From Alphaproteobacteria bacterium (GTDB taxonomy: Bacteria; Pseudomonadota; Alphaproteobacteria; Rhizobiales; Rhizobiaceae), in assembly GCA_024742485.1 (NCBI GenBank), contig JANSYK010000001.1, positions 2,418,001-2,482,000 of the forward strand: a DNA stretch of 64,000 bases. Direction: 5' to 3'. Position numbers and translations under genes: made by a program. Below, piece after piece: positions 34,904 through 43,746 of the stretch. The notes below the pieces were generated by a model. It worked only from the letters and a program-made list of their open reading frames with translations. It was not told where the DNA came from and did not search any database. Position 1 is the first letter of the stretch. Each line of letters starts with the position of its first letter.

Positions 34904-36772
34904 ATGAGTGATACTGCCAACAGGGAAACCCATTCCTTTCAGACGGAGGTCGGGCGCCTGCTCGATATTGTCGCCGGCTCGCTCTATTCAAACCGGGAAA
35001 TCTTCCTGCGCGAATTGGTTTCCAATGCGTCGGATGCCTGTGACAAGCTGCGCCATGGCGCCCTGACGACACCTTCTCTGGTGGAGGGTGACCAGGAATT
35101 TCGCATCGAGCTGGCGCTGGATGCCAAGGCCAAGACCATCACGATCTCGGACAACGGCATCGGCATGAACCGCGACGACCTGATGGAAACACTGGGCACG
35201 ATCGCCAAGTCCGGCACCAGTGCCTTCCTGGAAAATCTCGGCAAGGGTGACGAAAAGGATGATATCAGCCTGATCGGACAATTCGGTGTCGGTTTCTATT
35301 CAGCCTTCATGGTCGCAGACAGCGTTGATGTCGTGACCCGCAAGGCCGGTGAAAAGGAAGCCTGGCTCTGGTCGTCCGACGGCAAGGGCGAGTTCAGCAT
35401 CGAACCGGCGGCGCGCGACGAGCGCGGCACCACAGTGACCCTGCACATCAAGAAGGATGCCAAGGAGTTTCTGGAAGAAGCCCGGCTCAAGCACATTATC
35501 AAGACCTATTCCGATCACATCGGATTTCCGGTCAAGCTGGGCGATGAAACGCTCAACGCAGCATCGGCGCTCTGGACCCGGCCGCCAAAGGAAATCACCG
35601 AACAGCAGCACACGGAATTCTACCACCACACGGCCCACGCCTTTGATGAGCCTTGGCTGGTCATGCACAACCGTGTCGAAGGTCTCGTCAGCTACATCAA
35701 CCTGCTTTATGTGCCGTCAACGCCGCCGTTCGATCTGTACGAACCGGAACGCAAGAACCATGTGAAACTCTATGTGAACCGGGTGTTCATTACCGAGGAC
35801 ACCAAGGGCCTGCTGCCTTCCTATCTGAGATTCCTGCGCGGCGTGGTGGATTCGGAAGACCTGTCACTCAACATTTCCCGCGAAATGCTGCAGACGGATC
35901 CGAAGCTCGCCAAGATCCGCACCGGACTGACCAAGAAAGTGCTCGGCGAACTCAAGAAGAAGGCCAATAAGGACGCCGAGGCCTATGCGGTCTTCTGGAA
36001 GAATTTCGGCGCGGTCTTGAAAGAAGGCCTTGTCGAGGATGATGGCCTGCGCGACCGCATTCTGGAGGTTAGTCGCTTTTCCTCGACCTCGGGATCCGAC
36101 CTGACCAGCCTCGGCGCCTATGTCGAGCGCATGAAGGACGGGCAGGACGCCATCTATTACATCACCGGCACGGATGCCGAGAAGGTCGCCACTTCGCCCC
36201 ATCTGGAAGGATTCCGGGCCAAGGGTGTCGAGGTTCTCCTGCTGTCCGATCCGGTGGATGAATTCTGGCTGCAGCATGTGCCCGAATTTGAAGGCAAACC
36301 GTTCAAGTCGATCACCCGCGGCGCCGCCGATCTTGACAACATCAAGAGCGACGACGCGGCAGACGACAAGAAGGATGAGGACGATACCCCCACCCTGGGC
36401 AGCCTGATTGCGGCCATCAAGCTGGAACTTGGCGATGCGGTAAAGGACGTCCGCCCCTCCAAGCGCCTGACGGAGAGCCCGGTCTGCCTGATTGCGGACG
36501 AAGGCGACATGGACGTCAATCTGGAACGGCTGTTGCAGCGCCACGGGCAGTTACAGGGCGGCATGCCGCGTATTCTGGAACTCAATCCCGGCCATGCGAT
36601 TGTCAGGAAGCTGGCCGAGCGGGCCAGCCGGGACGGCGCCTGCAGCGACGCGCTGCTTCAGGATGCGGCTCACCTTCTGCTGGATCAGGCGCGCATCGCC
36701 GACGGCGAGGCACCAACGGATCCGGCCGAGTTCGGACGGCGTCTGAGCACGGTGATGGAAAACGCGCTGTAA
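34904..36772 (+). CDS. htpG: Molecular chaperone HtpG (Hsp90)
   Basis: 622 residues from ATG 34904; GAAGGA about 10 bases upstream supports it over TTG 34898. N-terminal GHKL ATPase with NREIFLRELVSNASDACDKLR, ISDNGIGMNRDDL, SGTSAF and GQFGVGFYSAFMV. Middle domain has NRVFITED and the catalytic-loop region SEDLSLNISREMLQ. C-terminal dimerisation domain ends in an Asp/Glu-tolerant tail as usual in bacteria. Cytosolic ATP-dependent chaperone of heat and oxidative stress. Single gene behind its own RpoH-like promoter. Confidence 0.97.
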   Translation: MSDTANRETHSFQTEVGRLLDIVAGSLYSNREIFLRELVSNASDACDKLRHGALTTPSLVEGDQEFRIELALDAKAKTITISDNGIGMNRDDLMETLGTIAKSGTSAFLENLGKGDEKDDISLIGQFGVGFYSAFMVADSVDVVTRKAGEKEAWLWSSDGKGEFSIEPAARDERGTTVTLHIKKDAKEFLEEARLKHIIKTYSDHIGFPVKLGDETLNAASALWTRPPKEITEQQHTEFYHHTAHAFDEPWLVMHNRVEGLVSYINLLYVPSTPPFDLYEPERKNHVKLYVNRVFITEDTKGLLPSYLRFLRGVVDSEDLSLNISREMLQTDPKLAKIRTGLTKKVLGELKKKANKDAEAYAVFWKNFGAVLKEGLVEDDGLRDRILEVSRFSSTSGSDLTSLGAYVERMKDGQDAIYYITGTDAEKVATSPHLEGFRAKGVEVLLLSDPVDEFWLQHVPEFEGKPFKSITRGAADLDNIKSDDAADDKKDEDDTPTLGSLIAAIKLELGDAVKDVRPSKRLTESPVCLIADEGDMDVNLERLLQRHGQLQGGMPRILELNPGHAIVRKLAERASRDGACSDALLQDAAHLLLDQARIADGEAPTDPAEFGRRLSTVMENAL

Positions 36773-36796
36773 ACTCTTCATCAAAGCAAAACAGTT

Positions 36797-36820
36797 CTTC
36801 GGCGGATCATTTCGCCGGAG
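36797..36820 (+). terminator. Hairpin after htpG
   Basis: CTTCGGCG (36797-36804), 8-base loop, CGCCGGAG (36813-36820), one G-T pair. It lies 24 bases after the htpG stop and before the oppositely facing TRAP operon. No strong T-run. Confidence 0.45.
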
Positions 36821-36900
36821 TACGGCTCATCTAACTTGGCCTCAACACGACTGCACCGGTCCGAATCCGCAACCACGGTGCATGGGTGATATCACGTGTC

Positions 36901-38211
36901 CTACCTGAATGAATCCGGCATCAGCGTTGTTGGCAACCAAAGGGCGATGTCCGGAAAGAGAATAATGGCCATCAGGATCAGCAACATCGGGATGAGGATG
37001 ATGACAACATCGGGAAGGACCTTCACGACCCTTACATTGCCGATCGCCGCCGAGATGAGCAGACAAAGCCCGTAGGGCGGCGTGACCAGCCCGAATGCCA
37101 GCGATACGATCCCGATAATTGCAAAGACGACCGGATTGATGCCGGCAGCGCTGGCAACCGGAAAAAGAACCGATCCAAGAATGATGATGGTCGGTATGGC
37201 ATCGATAAACAGTCCGAAAAACAGGAACAGGGCGGCAATCACGATGGCCGTGCCGAATCCACCGAATTCCATGCTCGTCATCAGTTCAACGATGAGGCGC
37301 GGTGCATTGTAGAACGATAGCATCCAGCCGAACGCCGACGCCGTGCCAATGGCAAACAGCGAAATCGATGCAAATCGTCCGGTCTCATAGAAGATGCCGC
37401 CAAGATCGCCGAAGCTTACGGTCCGATAGACGAACACACCGAGGATCAACGCATATCCCGCAGCGATGATCGCGCTTTCGGTCGGTGTCACGAGGCCACC
37501 GACAATGCCCCCAACGACAAGAATCGGGGTCAGAAGCGCCAGTGCAGCGCCCCTGAAGGCCTGCCAGAAATCGCTGAAACTCGGTTTGGCGACAATCGGG
37601 TAGTCGTAGATCTTGGCATAGGTGTAAACCGTCGCCATGAGGGCCAAGCCGATCAGCAGTCCCGGAATTGCTCCGGCCAGAAACAATGCACCAACCGACA
37701 CCTGCATGACGCCGCCCCAGACGACCATGAGAATGCTGGGTGGTATGATCACGCCCATGACGGATGAGCACGCTGTCAGCGCAACGGCGAAGCGCGTATC
37801 GTAGCCTTCCTTCACCATGGCCGGGATCAGGATCTTGCCGCATCCGGCCGCATCGGCCGTCGACGAGCCTGAGATGCCGGCAAAAAGCATCGACACAGCC
37901 ACATTCACATGGCCAAGTCCACCGGGCATCCAACCGGTCATCACCCTGGCAAGGGCAATCAGCTTGTCGGTGATCTTGCCTGAATTCATGAGGTTGGCGG
38001 CAAGCAGAAAGAAGGGCACCGCAAGCAGGATGAAGGAGTTGTAGGACTGGAACATGCGGTCCAGAATGATGAACGGGGTCAGTCTGATATCCAGAACGAC
38101 AACGGGAATTGTGGCTATGCCGAGAGCAAAGGCGACCGGCACGCGCAGAATGATGAGCAGCAAGAATCCGCCGACGAGTAGCGCACAAGCAAGGCCGGTT
38201 CCAAGGATCAT
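36901..38211 (-). CDS. TRAP transporter large permease (DctM family)
   Basis: 436 residues, about a dozen hydrophobic helices. Family signatures include LLAVPFFLLAANLMNSGKIT, MLFAGISGSSTADAAGCGKILIPAM and LVTPPYGLCLLISAAIG. It forms the Na+-driven elevator domain of a tripartite importer for an organic acid. Its ATG overlaps the DctQ-type stop by 4 bases. Last gene of the TRAP operon. Confidence 0.94.
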   Translation of the reverse strand: MILGTGLACALLVGGFLLLIILRVPVAFALGIATIPVVVLDIRLTPFIILDRMFQSYNSFILLAVPFFLLAANLMNSGKITDKLIALARVMTGWMPGGLGHVNVAVSMLFAGISGSSTADAAGCGKILIPAMVKEGYDTRFAVALTACSSVMGVIIPPSILMVVWGGVMQVSVGALFLAGAIPGLLIGLALMATVYTYAKIYDYPIVAKPSFSDFWQAFRGAALALLTPILVVGGIVGGLVTPTESAIIAAGYALILGVFVYRTVSFGDLGGIFYETGRFASISLFAIGTASAFGWMLSFYNAPRLIVELMTSMEFGGFGTAIVIAALFLFFGLFIDAIPTIIILGSVLFPVASAAGINPVVFAIIGIVSLAFGLVTPPYGLCLLISAAIGNVRVVKVLPDVVIILIPMLLILMAIILFPDIALWLPTTLMPDSFR

Positions 38212-38702
38212 GATGCGGCGCCCCCTGATGTTCTGTACTCGGAAACGGCTTGCGCCAATCTGTAGGATGCAAAGACCACCCAGACGGCTCCCGCAATCGG
38301 CACTGAAATATAGATCCAGAGCAGATTCACCCGCATCATGACCGAGCTTTGGATAAATCCGACTTCCGCATATTCAACGCCATACCAGGCAAACAGGAGG
38401 GCGAAGATCGCGATGGCCACGAGAACCACACCCTTTTGCAGAAGGATGGATAAGGGACGCGTTGCATCGGGTGTGATCACAACGTCGAAATGTGTCCCTT
38501 CCCAGACAGCGACCATCGAGCCGATCATGACGATCCAGACAAAAATGAATGTCGCCAGTTCCTCGGTCCAAAGATAGGTGGGGATGATCCCGGTGTAGCG
38601 CGATATCACCTGCATCCCGACCGGTATTGCGAGGCATGCCATCAGGGTGCCCAGCACAATTCGCAGACCTTTGCAGAAGGTTTCAAGCACACGGCCGATC
38701 AT
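38208..38702 (-). CDS. TRAP transporter small permease (DctQ family)
   Basis: 164 residues with four hydrophobic helices and the DctQ motif RYTGIIPTYLWTEELATFIFVWIVMIG between helices 1 and 2, plus HFDVVITPDATRP. It holds the large permease in the membrane. Overlaps the next gene by 4 bases, so stoichiometric translation is expected. Confidence 0.93.
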   Translation of the reverse strand: MIGRVLETFCKGLRIVLGTLMACLAIPVGMQVISRYTGIIPTYLWTEELATFIFVWIVMIGSMVAVWEGTHFDVVITPDATRPLSILLQKGVVLVAIAIFALLFAWYGVEYAEVGFIQSSVMMRVNLLWIYISVPIAGAVWVVFASYRLAQAVSEYRTSGGAAS

Positions 38703-38760
38703 GATGGGTTCCTGCTGCTATGGGGCTGAAGCGAGGCGCCAGACAAGGAAATGAACACGC

Positions 38761-38787
38761 CAGGGTGCCCGTCAATCGGACACCCTG
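38761..38787 (-). other. Intercistronic hairpin after the TRAP receptor gene
   Basis: CAGGGTG (38781-38787 on the transcribed strand) pairs with CACCCTG (38761-38767) over 13 bases, starting 9 bases after the receptor-gene stop. It is the third receptor gene in this window followed directly by such a stem. Confidence 0.55.
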
Positions 38788-38796
38788 TTTTTCATG

Positions 38797-39813
38797 TTAC
38801 ATGCCGCGAACCGTTTCGAGCAGGTCCGAGGCGCCGATTTCCTTGGCAAAATCGTCCTGGACGGGAACCACCATCTCCAGCAGTTTCTCGCGGCCATCAA
38901 ATTCCTGAACCTTGATTTGGCCGGCATCAACCATTTCCTGCAGTTTGATACCGTCCTCTCGCGATTCAAGCTCGCGTCCAAATGCGCCGGCTTCCGCACC
39001 GGCCTTTTTGATCGCGGCCTGGAGGTCTTCCGGCAACTTCCGGAACGTCTTGGCACTGAACACGATCGGACGGACCGTGATCGTGTGACGGGTCAAAGTA
39101 ACATTCGGCGCCACCTCGTAAAATTTGAGGTTCTGTATACTGGCTGCCTCGTTTTCGAACCCGGCAATCACCCCGGACTGTATCGCGTTATAGACCTCAT
39201 TATAGGCGATTGCGGACGGTGCAGCGGTCAGGGCAGAAAAGATCTGAGCCTGTATCGGTGCACCCATCACGCGCATCTTGTGGCCTTCAAGTTCGTCAAG
39301 ATTACCGATGGGTTCACTGGAAACAAGGTTGCGGACACCGCCACCAGTGTAGCCGACGACCATGATGTCTGCGTTTTTCTCCAGCTCCGCTTCAAGCGGT
39401 GCAAAAGCGTCGCTCGACAGCACTTTGTTCCAGTGATCAAGGTCACGGAACAGGAACGGCATATCCATCAATGGAATGGAAGGAGCAAATTTGGCCATGT
39501 TGGAAGGCGCCATGATCGTATAATCAATGGCCACGCCCTGCTGCAGGAAATTGACGTAGTCCTTTTCCACACCCAGTTCGCCGTTGAGGCGCAGGTCAAA
39601 AACGACATCGCCGTCATAATACTCATCAACCAGTTCGGCGAATTTCTGCATTGTTTTCGTGAACGCATGGTCACCGTCGAACATGCTCGCACCACGCAGA
39701 GTAACGTCCTGCGCATGGCTGGTTCCTGTCGAAACGGCGCCCGCACCGGCGGCCAGTACAAGGCTCAAAGCAAGTCCGAGCGTCTTTCTCTTTGTGCTGT
39801 CAAAAAGGGTCAT
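38797..39813 (-). CDS. TRAP transporter substrate-binding protein (DctP family)
   Basis: 338 residues. Signal peptide with core LGLALSLVLAAGAGAV, cleavage near SHAQ-D. DctP marks: FAELVDEYYDGDVVFDLRLNGELG, MDMPFLFRDLDHWNKVL, GNLDELEGHKMRVMGAPI with the ligand-binding Arg, and VYNAIQSGVIAGFENEA. It binds an organic or sugar acid in the periplasm. The GntR/SDR neighbours suggest a sugar acid or hydroxy acid. Confidence 0.94.
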   Translation of the reverse strand: MTLFDSTKRKTLGLALSLVLAAGAGAVSTGTSHAQDVTLRGASMFDGDHAFTKTMQKFAELVDEYYDGDVVFDLRLNGELGVEKDYVNFLQQGVAIDYTIMAPSNMAKFAPSIPLMDMPFLFRDLDHWNKVLSSDAFAPLEAELEKNADIMVVGYTGGGVRNLVSSEPIGNLDELEGHKMRVMGAPIQAQIFSALTAAPSAIAYNEVYNAIQSGVIAGFENEAASIQNLKFYEVAPNVTLTRHTITVRPIVFSAKTFRKLPEDLQAAIKKAGAEAGAFGRELESREDGIKLQEMVDAGQIKVQEFDGREKLLEMVVPVQDDFAKEIGASDLLETVRGM

Positions 39814-39887
39814 CGTGTTCCTCCCGATTAGAAGATTTCAAAGCCTGAACCGTTCTCAGACTTCCAGATTTCTGAAAATCTGCCCTG

Positions 39888-39942
39888 AGATAATCCGTCA
39901 AAAAGCCATTCGTCAAGCAAAATGTTGACTAGTATGGTAATT
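39888..39942 (-). promoter_or_regulatory. TRAP operon promoter with a GntR-type site
   Basis: On the minus strand TTGACG (39911-39916) and TTATCT (39888-39893) are 17 bases apart. Upstream of the -35, CTAGTATGGTAATT (39929-39942) matches 11 of 14 bases of the reverse complement of the site before the SDR gene (40888-40901). The rest of the 350-base gap up to the GntR gene is AT-richer than its surroundings and has no supported gene. Confidence 0.5.
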
Positions 39943-40163
39943 TATTTTGTGGCATGCTTCCTGGCAGGAATTGGTCCTGTATCAAAGACGCGGGAGCCAC
40001 AGCTCGGCTTCGATCAATGAGAATGTCGAGTTGTAACAAATGTGTCTTGCAGGTAATTGGAAGGGAACATATGGGCCGCGAAAGTGTCTCTTCGAGCAAA
40101 GCCTGGTTGAGACAATGCGGCCGCGGACTATGTTCGTAATGTGGAATGAAACTGGATTGAGAC

Positions 40164-40853
40164 ATGAATATTCGCCGTGAATTCGTCGAGACCAAACGCC
40201 AGACAACAGCCGAGGAACTGTTCCACCGTCTGCATGCGGATATCATTTCCATGGAACTGGCGCCTGGCACCAAACTGTCAGAGGTTGAAGTTGCCAAAAT
40301 GTACGACGTGTCCCGCCAGCCAGTGCGTGAAGCGTTCATGCGCCTGGGTGACCTGAACCTCCTTCAAATTCGCCCGCAAAAGGCCACACTCGTCAGAAAG
40401 ATCTCATTCGAGGATCTCAAGAACACCCGCTTTATCCGTGCCGCTGTGGAAGTGGAGGTCGTTCGCCGCGCCTGCAAGGTCGCCACCGAGGAAGGTTTGG
40501 CGGCGCTACGCGCCAATCTGGAGCAGCAGAAAAACGCGATTGCCCTGGCCGATTCGAATCTTCTCCACGAGTTGGACTATGAATTCCACAAGCTCATTTG
40601 TGCTGCTGCAGATTGCCTTCCGGCCTTCAAGACCATTGCCGAGAACAAGGCTCACACGGATCGGGTCTGTACGCTTGAGCTCTCCGATGCCTGTGGAATG
40701 CAGGAGATATTCGAGGGTCACTGCAACATTGTCGATGCGATCACGGCACGCGATGAAGAGGCCGCGGTCAAATTCACCAGGCATCATCTGGCGCATCTTG
40801 ACGACACACTGGAAAATGCCCGCCAGAATCACGCTGAATATTTCGAAATCTGA
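40164..40853 (+). CDS. GntR-family regulator, FCD subfamily
   Basis: 229 residues. N-terminal winged helix (residues 12-75: TAEELFHRLHADIISMELAPGTKLSE, YDVSRQPVREAFMRL), then an all-helical FCD domain with the metal/ligand residues in LLHELDYEFHKLICAAA and the C-terminal EGHCNIVDAI. FCD regulators respond to small organic acids. It lies between the TRAP operon and the SDR gene, with matching putative operators in front of both. Confidence 0.93.
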   Translation: MNIRREFVETKRQTTAEELFHRLHADIISMELAPGTKLSEVEVAKMYDVSRQPVREAFMRLGDLNLLQIRPQKATLVRKISFEDLKNTRFIRAAVEVEVVRRACKVATEEGLAALRANLEQQKNAIALADSNLLHELDYEFHKLICAAADCLPAFKTIAENKAHTDRVCTLELSDACGMQEIFEGHCNIVDAITARDEEAAVKFTRHHLAHLDDTLENARQNHAEYFEI

Positions 40854-40872
40854 ACGCCCTCCATTCGATGCC

Positions 40873-40901
40873 TTGACAACTCTGGTAGACTACCATACCA
40901 G
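40873..40901 (+). promoter_or_regulatory. GntR operator over a TTGACA promoter, before the SDR gene
   Basis: A perfect -35 TTGACA (40873-40878) is followed by the perfect palindrome TGGTAG-A-CTACCA (40883-40895) and TACCAG (40896-40901) at -10 spacing. The palindrome fits the loose GntR consensus (GT..AC core). Its right part, GACTACCATACCAG, recurs inverted at 39929-39942 near the TRAP promoter. Confidence 0.6.
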
Positions 40902-40957
40902 TTTGAATCTGACACCAACCAATTGTGTTTGGTTCCGTTAGAGAACAGGGTATTTTC

Positions 40958-41707
40958 ATGACAATGAACGGCAAGACGGCAATCGTAACGGGCGGCGGAC
41001 GCGACATTGGCCGTGCCTGCGCAATGCGTTTGGCAGCAGAAGGCGCACAGGTCGCGATAAACTATCATTCCAGCGCAGAGGGCGCCGATTCCGCGGTCGC
41101 AGAAATCACCGCCGTGGGCGGAAAGGCTTTCGCCCTGCAGGGCGATATGACAAATCCGGATGATGTCGACGCATTGGTCAGCGAAACGAGGGCCCGATTG
41201 AGCGGTGACATTGATGTGTTGGTTCACGTGACGGGCGGGCTGGTCGCCCGCAAGAAGATCGATGAAATGGATCTTGCCCACTGGAACACGGTGATGGATC
41301 TCAACGTGACCTCACTCTATCACATCGTGAAGGCCACCCTGCCCTTCATGCCCGAAGGCGGCAGTATCATTCCGTTTGCGTCCCAGGCCGGTCGCGATGG
41401 CGGCGGACCCGGAGCGGTTGTCTATGCCACATCAAAAGGAGCCGTCATGACGATGTCCCGCGGCATGGCAAAGGAATTCGGCCCCAAAATCCGGGTCAAT
41501 GCCGTGTGTCCGGGCATGATCGACACGGACTTCCACAACGTCTTCACCAAGGATGACGTTCGCAAAAACGTCGCAAATGCCGCGCCATTGAAACGTGAAG
41601 GAACGTCGGAAGATGTTGCCAACCTGGTAGCATATCTGGCGTCAGATCAATCTGCCTTCATGACCGGGACATGCATCGACATCAATGGTGGCATCTTGTT
41701 TTCCTGA
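40958..41707 (+). CDS. SDR-family oxidoreductase
   Basis: 249 residues from ATG 40958 (AGGG about 8 bases upstream; a longer frame to 40925 begins inside the leader). Cofactor motif [14 protein letters not shown], catalytic Tyr-Lys in [19 protein letters not shown] and a C-terminal [14 protein letters not shown]. Basic residues after the first strand are weak, so NAD or NADP cannot be decided. It probably oxidises the TRAP substrate and shares a GntR operator with the TRAP operon. Confidence 0.9.
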   Translation: MTMNGKTAIVTGGGRDIGRACAMRLAAEGAQVAINYHSSAEGADSAVAEITAVGGKAFALQGDMTNPDDVDALVSETRARLSGDIDVLVHVTGGLVARKKIDEMDLAHWNTVMDLNVTSLYHIVKATLPFMPEGGSIIPFASQAGRDGGGPGAVVYATSKGAVMTMSRGMAKEFGPKIRVNAVCPGMIDTDFHNVFTKDDVRKNVANAAPLKREGTSEDVANLVAYLASDQSAFMTGTCIDINGGILFS

Positions 41708-41730
41708 TGATTGCCTGCAGAAACCCGTGC

Positions 41731-43194
41731 TCACGACTCGGCTGTTCTGCTTGACTTGCCGGCTCGTTCACCTTGTTCCGCCCGCTTGCCTTTCAGCGAC
41801 ACAAAACAGGACATGGCGAACAGACCGAGCAGGGCAATCGGCAGATTGCCGATGAAAATCACACGCGCGACACGGGCGGCTTGATCGGCGGAGCCGCCCA
41901 GCGAAAACCCGGCGGCATTCGCAAGTATGCCGCACACCGACGCACCGAGCGCATATCCGAAGCGTGACACCGTCGGCAAGGCACCGGAAAGCCGAGCGAC
42001 ATCGTCCTCGGCGGCAAGACGCTTGGCCCTGCGCAGAACGAAGGTCCAGGCGGTTCCAAATCCGATCCCCTCGAGGGACGCAAAGACAGCAATCATCGGC
42101 AACGGCCCGTTCGGAATGGCGTAGGCCAGCCCGGCGACACTGCAAAACACCATCACCAGCCCGATGGCGATGAAGAACCGGTCGTAGCGCTCCGGTGACC
42201 CGGAGAGCACGATCGCCGCGACGCTCCATCCGATGGCAACGCTCGCCAGAACGTAGCCTGCCACATAGGCCGGATATCCGTGAATGATGGTCATCAGCAG
42301 CGGTCCATAGGTGCCCAGCCCCATCACCGATACCGCCATCGTCAACGTCATGACCAGTGCCGACCCGACCGGTGTTCGAAGATTGAAGGGCTGCTTCGGC
42401 AACAGGCGCGACATGCCACTTCGGGCGTCCTGCCACAAAAAGAGGAGCAGGCTCATCAAGCCCAGCACCAGCAGGATCGGTGTACGCGACACGGTCACGT
42501 CGATACCGGCATAGGCGATCATCAAAACACCCAGCGTCAGCAGCATGAGGCGACCGATCGGAACCGATCCATCCCCGGCTTCAGCCGGTTTGCGCTCGAC
42601 GAGCCGGATGCCAAGCCAGATCCACAGAGCAAGCCCAACGGCCTGTGCGGCAAAAAAGACAAACCCCATGCGCCAGGTTGAATACTCGACAAACAGACCA
42701 CCGATCAACGGTCCCAGAAACGCCGATGCTCCCCACAGCACCGAGATGATGCCGAAAACCCTGGGGGTCAGGCGGGCAGGAAAGAGCGTCGCGACGGCAA
42801 TGAACGCCAGCGCCGTCAGACCTCCACCCCCGACGCCTTGCAACAGCCGACCGGAAAGCAGCAACGGCATCGTCGGTGCCGCGGCACTGGCCAGACAGCC
42901 GGCGGCGAACACCAGGGCAGCCAGCATCATCGGAATCCGCACACCCCTGTGCAAGACCAGCAGCGCACCACAGGCGCCGGCGACAATCGAACCCAGTTCA
43001 TAGAGCGCGACCGACCAGGCCACATAGGCTTCACCGCCGATCTCGGCAACGATCTGCGGCATCATCGTTGCAACAATCAGGCTGTCGGCCGCGTGCAGCC
43101 ACACACCAAGACTGACCAGCAGGAGTGGCGCTCCATAGTGCCGGTTGACGACTTCACGCCAGCTGACATGGGAAGGTAGGGGCTCTGCCGTCAT
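41731..43194 (-). CDS. MFS multidrug-type transporter (DHA2, about 14 helices)
   Basis: 487 residues from ATG 43194 (GAGAG 7 bases upstream); ATG 43212 is the longer alternative. N-terminal half has WLHAADSLIVATMMPQIVAEIGG (motif D region) and LLQGVGGGGLTALAFIAVAT (motif C region, Gly-rich, antiporter type). The hydrophobic pattern suggests 14 helices. It probably expels drugs or metabolites with protons. It lies behind a MerR-type promoter (43232-43262) but no MerR gene is in the window. Confidence 0.9.
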   Translation of the reverse strand: MTAEPLPSHVSWREVVNRHYGAPLLLVSLGVWLHAADSLIVATMMPQIVAEIGGEAYVAWSVALYELGSIVAGACGALLVLHRGVRIPMMLAALVFAAGCLASAAAPTMPLLLSGRLLQGVGGGGLTALAFIAVATLFPARLTPRVFGIISVLWGASAFLGPLIGGLFVEYSTWRMGFVFFAAQAVGLALWIWLGIRLVERKPAEAGDGSVPIGRLMLLTLGVLMIAYAGIDVTVSRTPILLVLGLMSLLLFLWQDARSGMSRLLPKQPFNLRTPVGSALVMTLTMAVSVMGLGTYGPLLMTIIHGYPAYVAGYVLASVAIGWSVAAIVLSGSPERYDRFFIAIGLVMVFCSVAGLAYAIPNGPLPMIAVFASLEGIGFGTAWTFVLRRAKRLAAEDDVARLSGALPTVSRFGYALGASVCGILANAAGFSLGGSADQAARVARVIFIGNLPIALLGLFAMSCFVSLKGKRAEQGERAGKSSRTAES

Positions 43195-43231
43195 GGGTGA
43201 ACTCTCTCGCATAATGGGCTTGACGGCAATC

Positions 43232-43262
43232 GTTGTAATTTCTCAACTAAGGTTGAGGTCAA
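43232..43262 (-). promoter_or_regulatory. MerR-family-type promoter with 19-base spacer for the MFS gene
   Basis: On the minus strand TTGACC (43257-43262) and TACAAC (43232-43237) are separated by 19 bases, the overlong spacing that MerR-family activators correct. The perfect dyad CTCAAC-TAAG-GTTGAG (43242-43257) sits inside the spacer. The -10 ends 38 bases before the preferred ATG. Confidence 0.65.
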
Positions 43263-43380
43263 GCGCCTTTTGCTGACTGTGGACAGAACCGGTCCCCAAT
43301 CAACATCTCAGACTGATCGGCCAGCCAATGCCCCAACCAAAAGGTTTGGTTGGCTTGATTCTCGATCCGCGCGCCACCAC

Positions 43381-43581
43381 ATGGAAAGAATGGCACCAGC
43401 AATCCTGTTGATTCTGTTCATTTTCCTGTTGGGATATCTGTCCAACCGCATTGCCCGCGCCAAGGGGCGAAATCCCTGGGCCTGGACAATTGCCACTGTC
43501 ATGCTGGGTTTTCCCCTGCTTGTTCTGTTGATTTTACCATCTACACGCCCTGACGGTCCGTCGCAGGCGCAAAACGTGTAG
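43381..43581 (+). CDS. Small membrane protein
   Basis: 66 residues from ATG 43381 (ATG 43390 also possible). Two hydrophobic segments, APAILLILFIFLLGYLSN and WTIATVMLGFPLLVLLILP, joined by a basic loop RIARAKGRNPWAW. Resembles short phospholipase-D-nuclease-N-like hairpin membrane proteins. No ribosome site is obvious, so it remains moderate. Stands alone between the MFS promoter and the TenA-like gene. Confidence 0.5.
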   Translation: MERMAPAILLILFIFLLGYLSNRIARAKGRNPWAWTIATVMLGFPLLVLLILPSTRPDGPSQAQNV

Positions 43582-43746
43582 AAACCCACCTCCATCCCAC
43601 TCAGGATCACGGCCTTCGAGTGACGTACGGCGTTGACTTTCGGTGCCGAACCCATCTCTATCGTCAGACAATGAGCCGGTTTGCATAATGCATTGCAAAC
43701 CAGGCCCGCTGGCACCTGTTCCACCGCTCATGGCGAGGATGACGCG

